In this document: in pieces, positions 45,061-56,200 of the stretch
How positions within the stretch are numbered: position 1 is the first letter of the stretch
How the letters are laid out: each line of letters begins with the position of its first letter
Source: Calendula officinalis
Taxonomy: Eukaryota > Streptophyta > Magnoliopsida > Asterales > Asteraceae
Assembly: GCA_963853835.1 (NCBI GenBank)
Contig: OY970830.1
Span: 50,172,401-50,236,400 of the forward strand
Length of the DNA stretch: 64,000 bases
Direction of reading: 5' to 3'
Translations under genes and position numbers: made by a program
The notes under the pieces: model-generated
The model's input: only the letters and a program-made list of their open reading frames with translations
Told to the model about the DNA's origin: nothing
The model's database searches: none

Positions 45061-47203
45061 GACGGGAATAATCCCAAAAACTCAGACGGGAGGTGATCCC
45101 AGGCATATAGCCAAAAACTCAGATGTGTGTTATTATGTTTTATTATCTCTTTAACATAATTATCTCGGATGCCCTAGCAAGTAGTAGCACAGAATGACCC
45201 TGTGTCGAGCTCGGTTACCCAGGCACAATGTCTCAGATTAAAATAAATCAACAGCTGCTCAGATACTCAGATAGCATGTCAAACTCAGATAACAAATCAA
45301 ACTCAGATAGCGGATCAACCTCAGCTAACAGCTCAAGCTCAGATAACAATTATGGTGCAAGAAATGTAACACATAAGTCATGCATGTACAACGTTAAAAC
45401 TGAATACACGGTGAGAATACTCACCTCGAGAAACGTAAGCTCCAAAGGGGTTCCCGACAATCAAAAGGACAGCACGTTACCTCCTAGACGGTCCTAAAAA
45501 CCAAAAAGCGAAACCCTGAATTAAAATTCTACCCGAGGGCTTATTTCAGAAAGCTGGCAGCACCCGTTAGTCTCACGGAAACTGCCATAACTCCTAAACG
45601 GCTCATTAGATTTTTCCCATCCTTTTACCATGACAAGTAGACAACCAGAACTACACATCTCTGTGAGACGGTCACTGGCCAAAACAGACTCTAAGTGTCT
45701 CAAAACAGTGTTGCAAGACAGACATGTCGCACAGGTCATTTTCCTAACAGCAGCATACTAAATTGACTATAACTATTAAACCGTAATTCGGATTGACGAG
45801 AGGGTTGCGGCATTGACAAGCTAATTCAAAAATCAAGGTCCCATCACGGGCCAAAAACCCTAAAGATTATTTTAAGTACCTCAAAAACAGATTAGAACAG
45901 GAGGGCAGATTCTGCCAGAAAAGTATTGATTTATAAAACTCATTTTAGCAACCCGACCCGTCACCGAAAAACCCGAGCACTTAGAATTCATTACCCGACA
46001 GCCCCCACATCTCAGTTATCTTGGTTTTAAAAAATGATTTGTATTAAAAACCTTGATGCTACAAATTTCCCGGTTGGAAACCAAGAACCCTAGGGGTTCG
46101 GTTTCCTCTTCGGTTAATAATTCTCGATTTCTAAAACGTTAACCCACCACTATCAACCATCCAACCGAACCACTAATTCTACAACAGTTCTAAATAACTC
46201 GTGAAATCAGATTGCAACATAGACAAATCGGAACAATTAAACAGTATTGAAATCGGGATAATAAAACGATTCAAACCATACCGAAAACAAGCGATAACTA
46301 AACTTCGGACGGCACTAATCACACCCGGTCGGTTGCTTGATTTGGCTGCTTTGATTGCAAGATAATACGGAAGAAACCGATCGCTCGAGAGCCACCCCTT
46401 TGCCGGAACAGTATGGTGATTCACAGCTGCCTCACCGACTTGCGATTCCCCAACACGTGTGTCAGTCAAACTTCTGATTTTTAAAACAATAACAGAGAGG
46501 AACAAGATGGAAAAGAAGGAGATTACCACCCTTATGCAGAAGGTTCCGATGGAGATGCTCACGATCATAATGAGGAAACGACAGAAAGAAAGCTCCAAGC
46601 TATTGGCCGAAGTTACCAGTTATAGATCGATAGGGTAAATTTTCGGTATTAATATTAGATATTCGGCCCATGACAAGTAACAGGCTTCTTATTTATCCAA
46701 GTGGACTTGGGCTTACGCAAGATTAAGGAGAGGGTAAGCTTTTTGATTGATTGGTCGCATTCTCACCCGAAAGACTACCACTCTCGGCCCCTTGATGCTG
46801 GTTTCGAGTAGAAGAAAGAAGAAAGAGGTTCGGCCTTCCTGCTACCACGCAATTCTTGACACTCGAGCTAAGGGTTAACGGTTATTAGCCTTGGCCTACG
46901 GGCAGCCCGACTCTCGATCATTAAACTGGTCATAAGAAAACACGAACGCTCTCATGAATTAAAATAACGTCTACTTAATTATAAAGTGACCAAATTATTA
47001 AAACGTCTAAATAATTAACGCGTCTAACAAAAACGAACCGTCTAACTACCGGTCGTCTAAATAATTTAAGACGACTGACTATTAACGTCTACTGATATGA
47101 ACCATGTAACTTCATTATAATTAATTTACTAATTAGTCCATTTAAAATTAAAAATGTCAATTAAATTAATATTATTTAATTATTAAATTTTCAGGGCGTT
47201 ACA

Positions 47204-50200
47204 TAATCCATGAGTCTTGAGCCTTTAGCCTTTAGCCTCGACCCTTGAGCCTTAAGCCTTGAGCCATGAGCCTTGAGCCTTGTGCCTTGAGTTTTAATCT
47301 ATGAGTCTTGAGCCTTGAGTCTTTATCCTTGACCCTTGAGCCTTAAGCCTTGAGCCATGAGCCTTGAGCCTTGTGCCTTGATCCTCTAGCCTTGAGCTTT
47401 GAGCCTTGAGCCTTGAGCCTTGACACTTGAGCCTTGAACCTTGACTCATACCCTTGCGCCTTGAGCCTTGCGGCTTGAGCCTCGAGCCTCGAGCCTTGAA
47501 ACTTGAGCCTTGACCCTTGAGCGTTCGCCCTTGAGCCTTGAGCCTTTACCCTTGAACCTTGAGCCTTGACCCTTGAGCCTTGAGCCTTGAGCCATGAGCC
47601 TTGAGCCTTGAGCCTGGAGCCTTGAGCCTTGAGCCTTGAGCCTTGTGCCTTGAGCGTTGTGCCTTGAGCCTTGAGCCTTAAGCCTTGAGCCTTGAGCCTT
47701 GAGCCTTGACACTTGAGCCTTGAGCCTTGACTCATACCGTTGCGCCTTGAGCCTTGCGCCTTGAGCCTCGAGCCTCGAGCCTTAAAACTTGAGCCTTGAG
47801 CCTTGACCCTTGAGCGTTCGCCCTTGACCCTTGAGCCTTGAGCCTTGACCCTTGACCCTTGACCCTTGACCCTTGAGCCTTGAGCATTGAGCGTTGAGCC
47901 TTGAGCCTTGACCCTTGAGCGTTGGCCCTTGAGCATTGACCCTTGAGCATTGACCCTTGAGCCTTGACTCTTGAGCATTGACCCTTGAGCATTGACCCTT
48001 GAGCCTTGACCCTTGAGCCTTGAGCCTTTAGCCTCAACCCTTGAGCCTTAAGCCTTGAGACATGAGCCTTGAGCCTTGTGCCTTTAGTCTTAATCCATGA
48101 GGTCTTGAGCCTTGAGTCTTTATCCTTGACCCTTGAGCCTTAAGCCTTGAGCCATGAGCCTTGAGCCTTGTGCCTTGATCCTTGAGCCTTGAGCCTTGAG
48201 CCTTGAGCCTTGAGCCTTGAGCCTTGAGCCTTGATCCTTGAGCCTTGAGCCTTGAGCCTTGAGCCTTGAGCCTTGACACTTGAGCCTTGAGCCTTGACTC
48301 ATACCCTTGCGCCTTGAGCCTGGCGGCTTGAGCCTCGAGCCTCGAGCCTTGAAACTTGAGCCTTGACCCTTGAGCGTTCGCCCTTGAGCCTTGAGCCTTT
48401 ACCCTTGAACCTTGAGCCTTGAGCCTTGAGCCTTGAGCCTTGAGCCATGAGCCTTGAGCCTTGAGCCTTGAGCCTGGAGCCTTGAGCCTTGAGCCTTGTG
48501 CCTTGAGCATTTTGCCTTGAGCCTTGAGCCTTGAGCCTTGAGCCTTGAGCCTTGAGCCTTGACACTTGAGCCTTGAGCCTTGACTCATACCGTTGCGCCT
48601 TGAGCCTTGCGCCTTGAGCCTTGACTCATACCGTTGCGCCTTGAGCCTTGCGCCTTGAGCCTCGAGCGTCGAGCCTTAAAACTTGAGCCTTGACCCTTGA
48701 CCCTTGAGCGTTCGCCCTTGAGCCTTGAGACTTGAGCCTTGAGCCTTGAGCCTTGAGCCTTGAGCCTTGAGCCTTGAGCGTTGAGCGTTGAGCGTTGAGC
48801 CTTGAGCCTTGACCCTTGAGCGTTGGCCCTTGAGCATTGACCCTTGAGCATTGACCCTTGAGCCTTGACCCTTGAGCATTGACCCTTGAGCATTGACCCT
48901 TGAGCCTTGACCCTTGAGCCTTGAGCCTTTAGCCTCAACCCTTGAGCCTTAAGCCTTGAGCCATGAGCCTTGAGCCTTGTGCCTTGATCCTCTAGCCTTG
49001 AGCCTTGAGCCTTGAGCCTTGAGCCTTGAGCCTTGAGCCTTGAGCATTGACACTTGAGCCTTGAGCCTTGACTCATACCCTTGCGCCTTGAGCCTTGCGG
49101 CTTGAGCCTCGAGCCTCGAGCCTTAACCCTTGAGCGTTCGCCCTTGAGCCTTGAGCCTTTACCCTTGAGCCTTGAGCCTTGAGCCTTGAGCCTTGAGCCT
49201 TGCGCCTTGAGCCTTGAGCCTTGAGCCTGGAGCCTTGAGCCTTAAGCCTTGAGCCTTGTGCCTTGAGCCTTGAGCCTTGTGCCTTGAGCCTTGAGCCTTG
49301 AGCCTTGAGCCTTGACTCATACCGTTGCGCCTTGAGCCTTGCGCCTTGAGCCTCGAGCCTCGAGCCTCGAGCCTCGAGCCTTAAAACTTGAGCCTTGACC
49401 CTTGAGTGTTAGCCCTTGAGCCTTGAGCCTTGAGCCTTGAGCCATGAGAATTGAGCCTTGAGCCTTGAAACTTGTGACTTAATCCTTCACTCTTGACTCT
49501 TGCGCCTTGAGCCTTGCGCCTTAGGACTTGAGACTTGAGCCTTGAGCCTTGAGCCTTGAGCCTTGAGCCTTGATCCTTGAGACTTGAGCCTTGAGCCTTG
49601 ACCCTTGAGCCTTGAGCCTTGACACTTGAGCCTTGAGCCTTGACTCATACTGTTGCGCCTTGAGCCTTGCGCCTTGAGCCTCGAGCCTCGAGCCTTAAAA
49701 CTTGAGCCTTGAGCCTTGACCATTAAGTGTTTGCCCTTGAGCCTTGAGCCTTGAGCCTTGACCTTTGAGCGTTGAGCCTTGAGCCATGAGAATTGAGCCT
49801 TGAGCCTTGAAACTTGTGACTTAATCCTTCACTCTTGACCCTTGCGCCTTGAGCCTTGCGCCTTGAGACTTGAGACTTGAGCCTTGAGCCTTGAGCCTTG
49901 AGCCTTGAACCTTGACCCTTGAGCCTTGACCCTTGAGCTTTGACCCTTGAGCCTTGAGCTTTGAGCCATGAGCCTTGAGCCTTGAGCCATGAGCCTTGAG
50001 CCTTGATCCTCTAGCCTTGAGCCTTGAGCCTTGAAACTTGAGACTTGAGCCTTGACTCTTGACCCTTGCGCCTTCAACCTTGACCCTTGAGCCTTGAGCC
50101 TTGACACTTGAGCCTAGAGCCTTGAGCCTTGAGCCTTGAGCCTTGAGCCTTGACACTTGAGCCTTGAGCCTTGACTCATACCCTTGCACCTTGAGCCTTG

Positions 50201-53200
50201 CGGCTTGAGCCTCGAGCCTTGAAACTTGAGCCTTGACCCTTGAGCCTTGCGCCTTGAGATAAGAGACTTGAGCGTTGAGACTAGAGCCTTGAGCCGCCTT
50301 GACCCTTGAGCGTTGAGCGTTGAGCGTCGAGCAATGACCCTTGAGTGTTGAGCCTTGAGCTTTGAGCCTTGAGCAATGACCCTTGAGTGTTGAGCCTTGA
50401 GCGTTTAGCCTTGAGACTTGAACCTTTAGCCTTGAGCCTTGAGCCTTGAACCTTTAGCCTTGAGCCTTGAGCCTTGAGTCGTGAGCCTTGTCCCTTGAGC
50501 ATTGACCATTGAGCGTTGAGCGATGAGCCTTGAGCCTTGAGCCTTGGGCCTTGACCCTTGAACCTTGAGCCTTGAGCCTTGACCCTTGAGACTTGAGCCT
50601 TGAGCCTTGAGCCTTGTGCATTGAGCCTTGAGCCTTGAGCCTTGAGCCTTAAGCCTTGACCCTTGAGAATTGACCCTTTAGCCATGAGCCTTGAGCCTTG
50701 ATCCTCTAGCGTTGAGCCTTGAGCCTTGAGCCTTGAAACTTGAGACTTGAGCCTTGACTCTTGACCCTTGCACCGTCAGCCTTGCGTCTTGAGCCTTGAG
50801 CCTTGAAGCTCGAGCCTCGAGCCTCGAGCCTTGAGCCTTGAGCGTTGACCCTTGAGCGTTGACCCTTGAGCGTTGACCCTTGAGCGTTGACCCTTGAGAA
50901 TTGACCCTTGAGCATTGGCCCTTGAGCCTTGGCCCTTGAGCATTGACCCTTGAGCCTTGACCAATGAGCCTTGAGCCTTTAGCCTCAACCCTTGAGCCTT
51001 AAGCCTTGAGACATGAGCGTTGAGCCTTGAGCCATGAGCCTTGAGCCTTGATCCTCTAGCGTTGAGCCTTGAGCCTTGAGCCTTGAGCCTTGAAACTTGA
51101 GACTTGAGCCTTGACTCTTGACTCTTGCGCCGTCAGCCTTGCGTCTGGAGCCTTGAGCCTTGAGCCTTGAGCGTTGAGGCTTGAGCCTTGACCCTTGAGC
51201 GTTGACCCTTGAGCATTTACCCTTGAGCATTGACCCTTGAGCCTTGAGCCTTGAGCCTTGAGCCTTGAGCGTTGAGCCTTGGGCCTTAAGCCTTGACCCT
51301 TGAGAACTGACCCTTTAGCATTGAGCCTTGAGCCTTCAGCCTTGAGGCTAGAGCCTTGATCCTTTAGCCTTTAGCCTTGAGCCTTGAGCCTTGAGCCTTG
51401 AGCCTTGGGCCTCAAGCCTTGACCCTTGAGAACTGACCCTTTAGCGTTGAGCCTTGAGCCTTCAGCCTTGATCCTAGAGCCTTGAGCCTTTAGCCTTTAG
51501 CCTTGAGCCTTGAGCCATGAGCCATGAGCCTTGATCCTCTAGCTTTGAGCCTCGAGCCTTGAGCCTTGAGCCTTGAGCCTTGAGCGTTGAGCATTGTCCC
51601 TTGAGCATTGACCCTTGAGCATTGGCCCTTGAGCCTTGACCCTTGAGCATTGACCCTTGAGCATTGACCCTTGAGCCTTGACCCTTGAGCCATGACCATT
51701 GAGCCTTGAGCCTTTAGCCTTTAGCCTAGACCCTTGAGCCTTAAGCGTTGAGCCATGAGCCTTGAGCCTTGTGCCTTGAGTTTTAATCCATGAGTCTTGA
51801 GCCTTTAGCCTTTAGCCTCGACCCTTGAGCCTTAAGCCTTGAGCCATGAGCCTTGAGCCTTGTGCCTTGAGTTTTAATCCATGAGTCTTGAGCCTTGAGT
51901 CTTTATCCTTGACCCTTGAGCCTTAAGCCTTGAGCCATGAACCTTGAGCTTTGAGCCTTGTGCCTTGATCCTCTAGCCTTGAGCTTTGAGCCTTGAGCCT
52001 TGACCCTTGAGCCTTGAGCCTTGAGCCTTGAGCCTTGAGCCTTGAGCTTTGAGCCTTGAGCCTTGAGCCTTGAGCCTTGAGCCTAGAGCCTTGAGCCTTG
52101 AGCCTTGAGCCTTGAGCCTTGACACTTGAGCTTTGAGCCTTGACTCATACCCTTGCGCCTTGAGCCTTGCGCCTTGAGCCTCGAGCCTCGAGCCTTGAAA
52201 CTTGAGCCTTGACCCTTGAGCGTTCGCCCTTGAGCCTTGAGCCTTTACCCTTGAACCTTGAGCCTTGAGCCTTGAGCCTTGAGCCTTGAGTCTGGAGCCT
52301 TGAGCCTTGAGCCTTGAGCCTTGTGCCTTGAGCCTTGTGCCTTGAGCCTTGAGCCTTCAGCCTTGAGCCTTGAGCCTTGAGCCTTGAGCCTTGAGCCTTG
52401 ACACTTGAGCCTTGAGCCTTGACTCATATCGTTGCGCCTTGAGCCTCGGGCCTCGAGCCTTAAAACTTGAGCCTTGAGCCTTGACCCTTGAGCGTTCGCC
52501 CTTGAGCCTTGAGCCTTAAGCCTTGAGCCTTGAGCCTTGAGCCTTGAGCCTTGAGCCTTGAGTCTTGAGCGTTGAGCCTTGAGCCTTGCCCCTTGAGCGT
52601 TGACCCTTGAGCGTTGACCCTTGAGCATTGACCCTTGAGCCTTGACCCTTGAGCATTGACCCTTGAGCATTGACCCTTGAGCCTTGACCCTTGAGCCTTG
52701 AGCCTTTAGCCTCAACCCTTGAGCCTTAAGCCTTGAGACATGAGCCTTGAGCCTTGTGCCTTGAGTCTTAATCCATGAGGTCTTGAGCCTTGAGTCTTTA
52801 TCCTTGACCCTTGAGCCTTAAGCCTTGAGCCATGAGCCTTGAGCCGTGTGCCTTGATCCTCTAGCCTTGAGCCTTGAGCCTTGAGCCTTGAGCCTTGAGC
52901 CTTGAGCCTTGAGCCTTGAGCCTTGATCCTTGAGCCTTGAGCCTTGAGCCTTGAGCCTTGACACTTGAGCCTTGAGCCTTGACACTTGAGCCTTGAGCCT
53001 TGACTCATACCCTTGCGCCTTGAGCCTTGCGGCTTGAGCCTCGAGCCTCGAGCCTTGAAACTTGAGCCTTAACCCTTGAGCGTTCACCCTTGAGCCTTGA
53101 ACCTTTACCCTTGAGCCTTGAGCCTTGAGCCTTGAGCCTTGAGCCTTGAGCCTTGAGCCTGGAGCCTTGAGCCTTAAGACTTGAGCCTTGTGCCTTGAGC

Positions 53201-56200
53201 CTTGAGCCTTGAGCCTAGAGCCTTGAGCCTTGAGCCTTCAGCCTTGAGCCTTGAGCCTTGAGCCTTGACACTTGAGCCTTGAGCCTTGACTCATACCATT
53301 GCGCCTTGAGCCTTGCGCCTTGAGCCTCGAGCCTTAAAACTTGATCCTTGAGCCTTGACCCTTGAGTGTTCGCCCTTGAGCCTTGACCCTTGAGCCATGA
53401 GAATCGAGCCTTGAGCTTTGAAACTTGTGACTTAATCCTTCACTCTTGACCCTTGCGTCTTGAGCCTTGCGCCTTGAGACTTGAGGCTTGAGCCTTGAGC
53501 ATGGAGCCTTGAGCCTTGAGGCTTGAGCCTTGAGCCTTGAGCCTTGAGCCTTGAGCCTTGAGCCTTGAGCCTTGAGCCTTGAGCCTTGAGCCTTGAGCCT
53601 TGAGCCTTGAGCTTTGAGCCTTGAGCCTTGAGCCTTGAGCCTTGAGCCTTGAGCCTTGAGCCTAGAGCCTTGAGCCTTGAGCCTTGAGCCTTGACACTTG
53701 AGCTTTGAGCCTTGACTCATACCCTTGCGCCTTGAGCCTCGAGCCTCGAGCCTTGAAACTTGAGCCTTGACCCTTGAGCGTTCGCCCTTGAGCCTTGAGC
53801 CTTTACCCTTGAACCTTGAGCCTTGAGCCTTGAGCCTTGAGCCTTGAGTCTTGAGCCTTGAGCCTTGAGCCTTGAGCCTTGTGCCTTGAGCCTTGTGCCT
53901 TGAGCCTTGAGCCTTGAGCCTTCAGCCTTGAGCCTTGAGCCTTGAGCCTTGAGCCTTGAGCCTTGACACTTGAGCCTTGAGCCTTGACTCATATCGTTGC
54001 GCCTTGAGCCTCGAGCCTCGAGCCTTAAAACTTGAGCCTTGAGCCTTGACCCTTGAGCGTTCGCCCTTGAGCCTTGAGCCTTAAGCCTTGAGCCTTGAGC
54101 CTTGAGCCTTGAGCCTTGAGTCTTGAGCGTTGAGCCTTGAGCCTTGCCCCTTGAGCGTTGACCCTTGAGCGTTGACCCTTGAGCATTGACCCTTGAGCCT
54201 TGACCCTTGAGCATTGACCCTTGAGCATTGACCCTTGAGCCTTGAGCCTTGAGCCTTGAGCCTTTAGCCTCAACCCTTGAGCCTTAAGCCTTGAGACATG
54301 AGCCTTGAGCCTTGTGCCTTGAGTCTTAATCCATGAGGTCTTGAGCCTTGAGTCTTTATCCTTGACCCTTGAGCCTTAAGCCTTGAGCCATGAGCCTTGA
54401 GCCGTGTGCCTTGATCCTCTAGCCTTGAGCCTTGAGCCTTGAGCCTTGAGCCTTGAGCCTTGATCCTTGAGCCTTGAGCCTTGAGCCTTGACACTTGAGC
54501 CTTGAGCCTTGACTCATACCCTTGCGCCTTGAGCCTTGCGGCTTGAGCCTCGAGCCTCGAGCCTTGAAACTTGAGCCTTAACCCTTGAGCGTTCACCCTT
54601 GAGCCTTGAGCCTTTACCCTTGAGCCTTGAGCCTTGAGCCTTGAGCCTTGAGCCTTGAGCCTTGAGCCTTGAGCCTGGAGCCTTGAGCCTTAAGACTTGA
54701 GCCTTGTGCCTTGAGCCTTGAGCCTTGAGCCTTGAGCCTTGAGCCTTGAGCCTTGAGCCTTGAGCCTTGAGCCTTGACACTTGAGCCTTGAGCCTTGACT
54801 CATACCATTGCGCCTTGAGCCTTGCGCCTTGAGCCTCGAGCCTTAAAACTTGAGCCTTGAGCCTTGACCCTTGAGTGTTCGCCCTTGAGCCTTGACCCTT
54901 GAGCCATGAGAATCGAGCCTTGAGCTTTGAAACTTGTGACTTAATCCTTCACTCTTGACCCTTGCGCCTTGAGCCTTGCGCCTTGAGACTTGAGGCTTGA
55001 GCCTTGAGCCTTGAGCCTTGAGCCTTGAGGCTTGAGCCTTGAGCCTTGAGCCTTGAGCCTTGAGCCTTGAGCCTTGAGCCTTGAGCCTTGAGCCTTGAGC
55101 CTTGAGCCTTGAGCCTTGAGCCTTGAGCCTTGAGTCTTGACACTTGAGCCTTGAGCCTTGACTCATACCGTTGCGCCTTGAGCCTTGCGCCTTGAGCCTC
55201 GAGCCTTAAAACTTGAGCCTTGAGCCTTGACCCTTAAGTGTTCGCCCTTGAGCCTTGAGCCTTGAGCCTTGAGCCTTGACCCTTGAGCGTTGAGCCTTGA
55301 GCCATGAGAATTGAGCCTTGAGCCTTGAAACTTGTGACTTAATCCTTTACTCTTGACCCTTGCGCCTTGAGCCTTGCGCCTTGAGACTTGAGACTTGAGC
55401 CTTGAGCCTGGAGCCTTGAGCCTTGAGTCTTGAGCCTTGAGCCTTGAACCTTGACCCTTGAGCCTTGACCCTTGAGCATTGACCCTTGAGCCTTAAGCTT
55501 TGAGCCATGAGCCTTGAGCCTTGAGCCATGAGCCTTGAGCCTTGATCCTCTAGCCTTGAGCCTTAAGCCTTGAGCCTTGAAACTTGAGACTTGAGCCTTG
55601 ACTCTTGACCCTTGCGCCTTCAACCTTGAGCCTTGAGCCTTGAGCCTTGACACTTGAGCCTAGAGCCTTGAGCCTTGAGCCTTGAGCCTTGACACCTGAG
55701 CCTTGAGCCTTGACTCATACCCTTGCGCCTTGAGCCTTGCGGCTTGAGCCTCGAGCCTTGAAACTTGAGCCTTGAGCCTTAAGCCTTGAGCCATGAGCCT
55801 TGAGCCTTGTGCCTTGATCCTCTAGCCTTGAGCCTTGAGCCTTGAGCCTTGAGCCTTGAGCCTTGAGCCTTGAGCCTTGAGCCTTGAGCCTTGAGCCTTG
55901 AGACTTGAGCCTTGAGCCTTGACTCATACCCTTTTACCTTGAGCCTTGCGGCTTGAGCCTCGAGCTTCGAGCCTTGAAACTTGAGCCTTGACCCTTGAGC
56001 GTTCGCCCTTGAGCCTTTAGCCTTTACCCTTGAGCCTTGAGCCTTGAGCCTTGAGCCTTGAGCCTTGAGCCTTGAGCCTTGAGCCTTGAGTCTTGAGCCT
56101 TGTGCCTTGAGTTTTAATCCATGAGTCTTGAGCCTTGGGTCTTTATCCTTGACCCTTGAGCCTTAAGCCTTGAGCCATGAACCTTGAGCCTTGTGCCTTG

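Larger units (their letters stand above)
44458..47203. mobile_element. Solo LTR, probably Ty3/gypsy (Tekay-like)
   Basis: The 2746-bp sequence starts TGTAACACCCT and ends AGGGCGTTACA, nearly perfect inverted ends. TAATC flanks both sides (44453-44457 and 47204-47208). There is no primer site, polypurine tract or gag-pol, so it is a solo LTR left by recombination between two LTRs. Long LTRs with TGTAACACCC ends are common in the Tekay/Del chromovirus lineage, which is my tentative placement. Orientation is unclear; a TATA-like GGATAAATAA on the minus strand at 46689-46698 favours minus. Short ORFs inside it (for example 45228-45497 + and 46179-46598 -) show no recognisable domain. Confidence 0.85.
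37742..48069. repeat. 3.86-kb tandem duplication of LTR end plus satellite
   Basis: Copy 1 is 37742-41599; copy 2 starts at 41600 and runs to about 48069, interrupted by the solo LTR. The shared part begins inside the Copia-B LTR (TTCGCGTATG at 37743, TTCGTGTATG at 41601) at a constant offset of 3858 bp through the LTR end and then through matching satellite variants. I saw three differences over the 383 LTR bases. The junction GAGCCT|TTCG has only about 2 nt of shared sequence. The right limit is judged from the GAGACATGAGCC word near 41590 and 48060. Confidence 0.75.

Noticed and set aside
45228..45497. Ser/Asn-rich ORF of 89 codons inside the solo LTR.
   Set aside because: It reflects CTCAGATA-type short repeats of the LTR and has no domain or conserved start.
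46179..46598. Minus-strand ORF of 139 codons inside the solo LTR with a hydrophobic N-terminus.
   Set aside because: It may be in an LTR leader transcript if the LTR is on the minus strand, but no domain is recognisable and LTRs rarely code. Left as part of the LTR.
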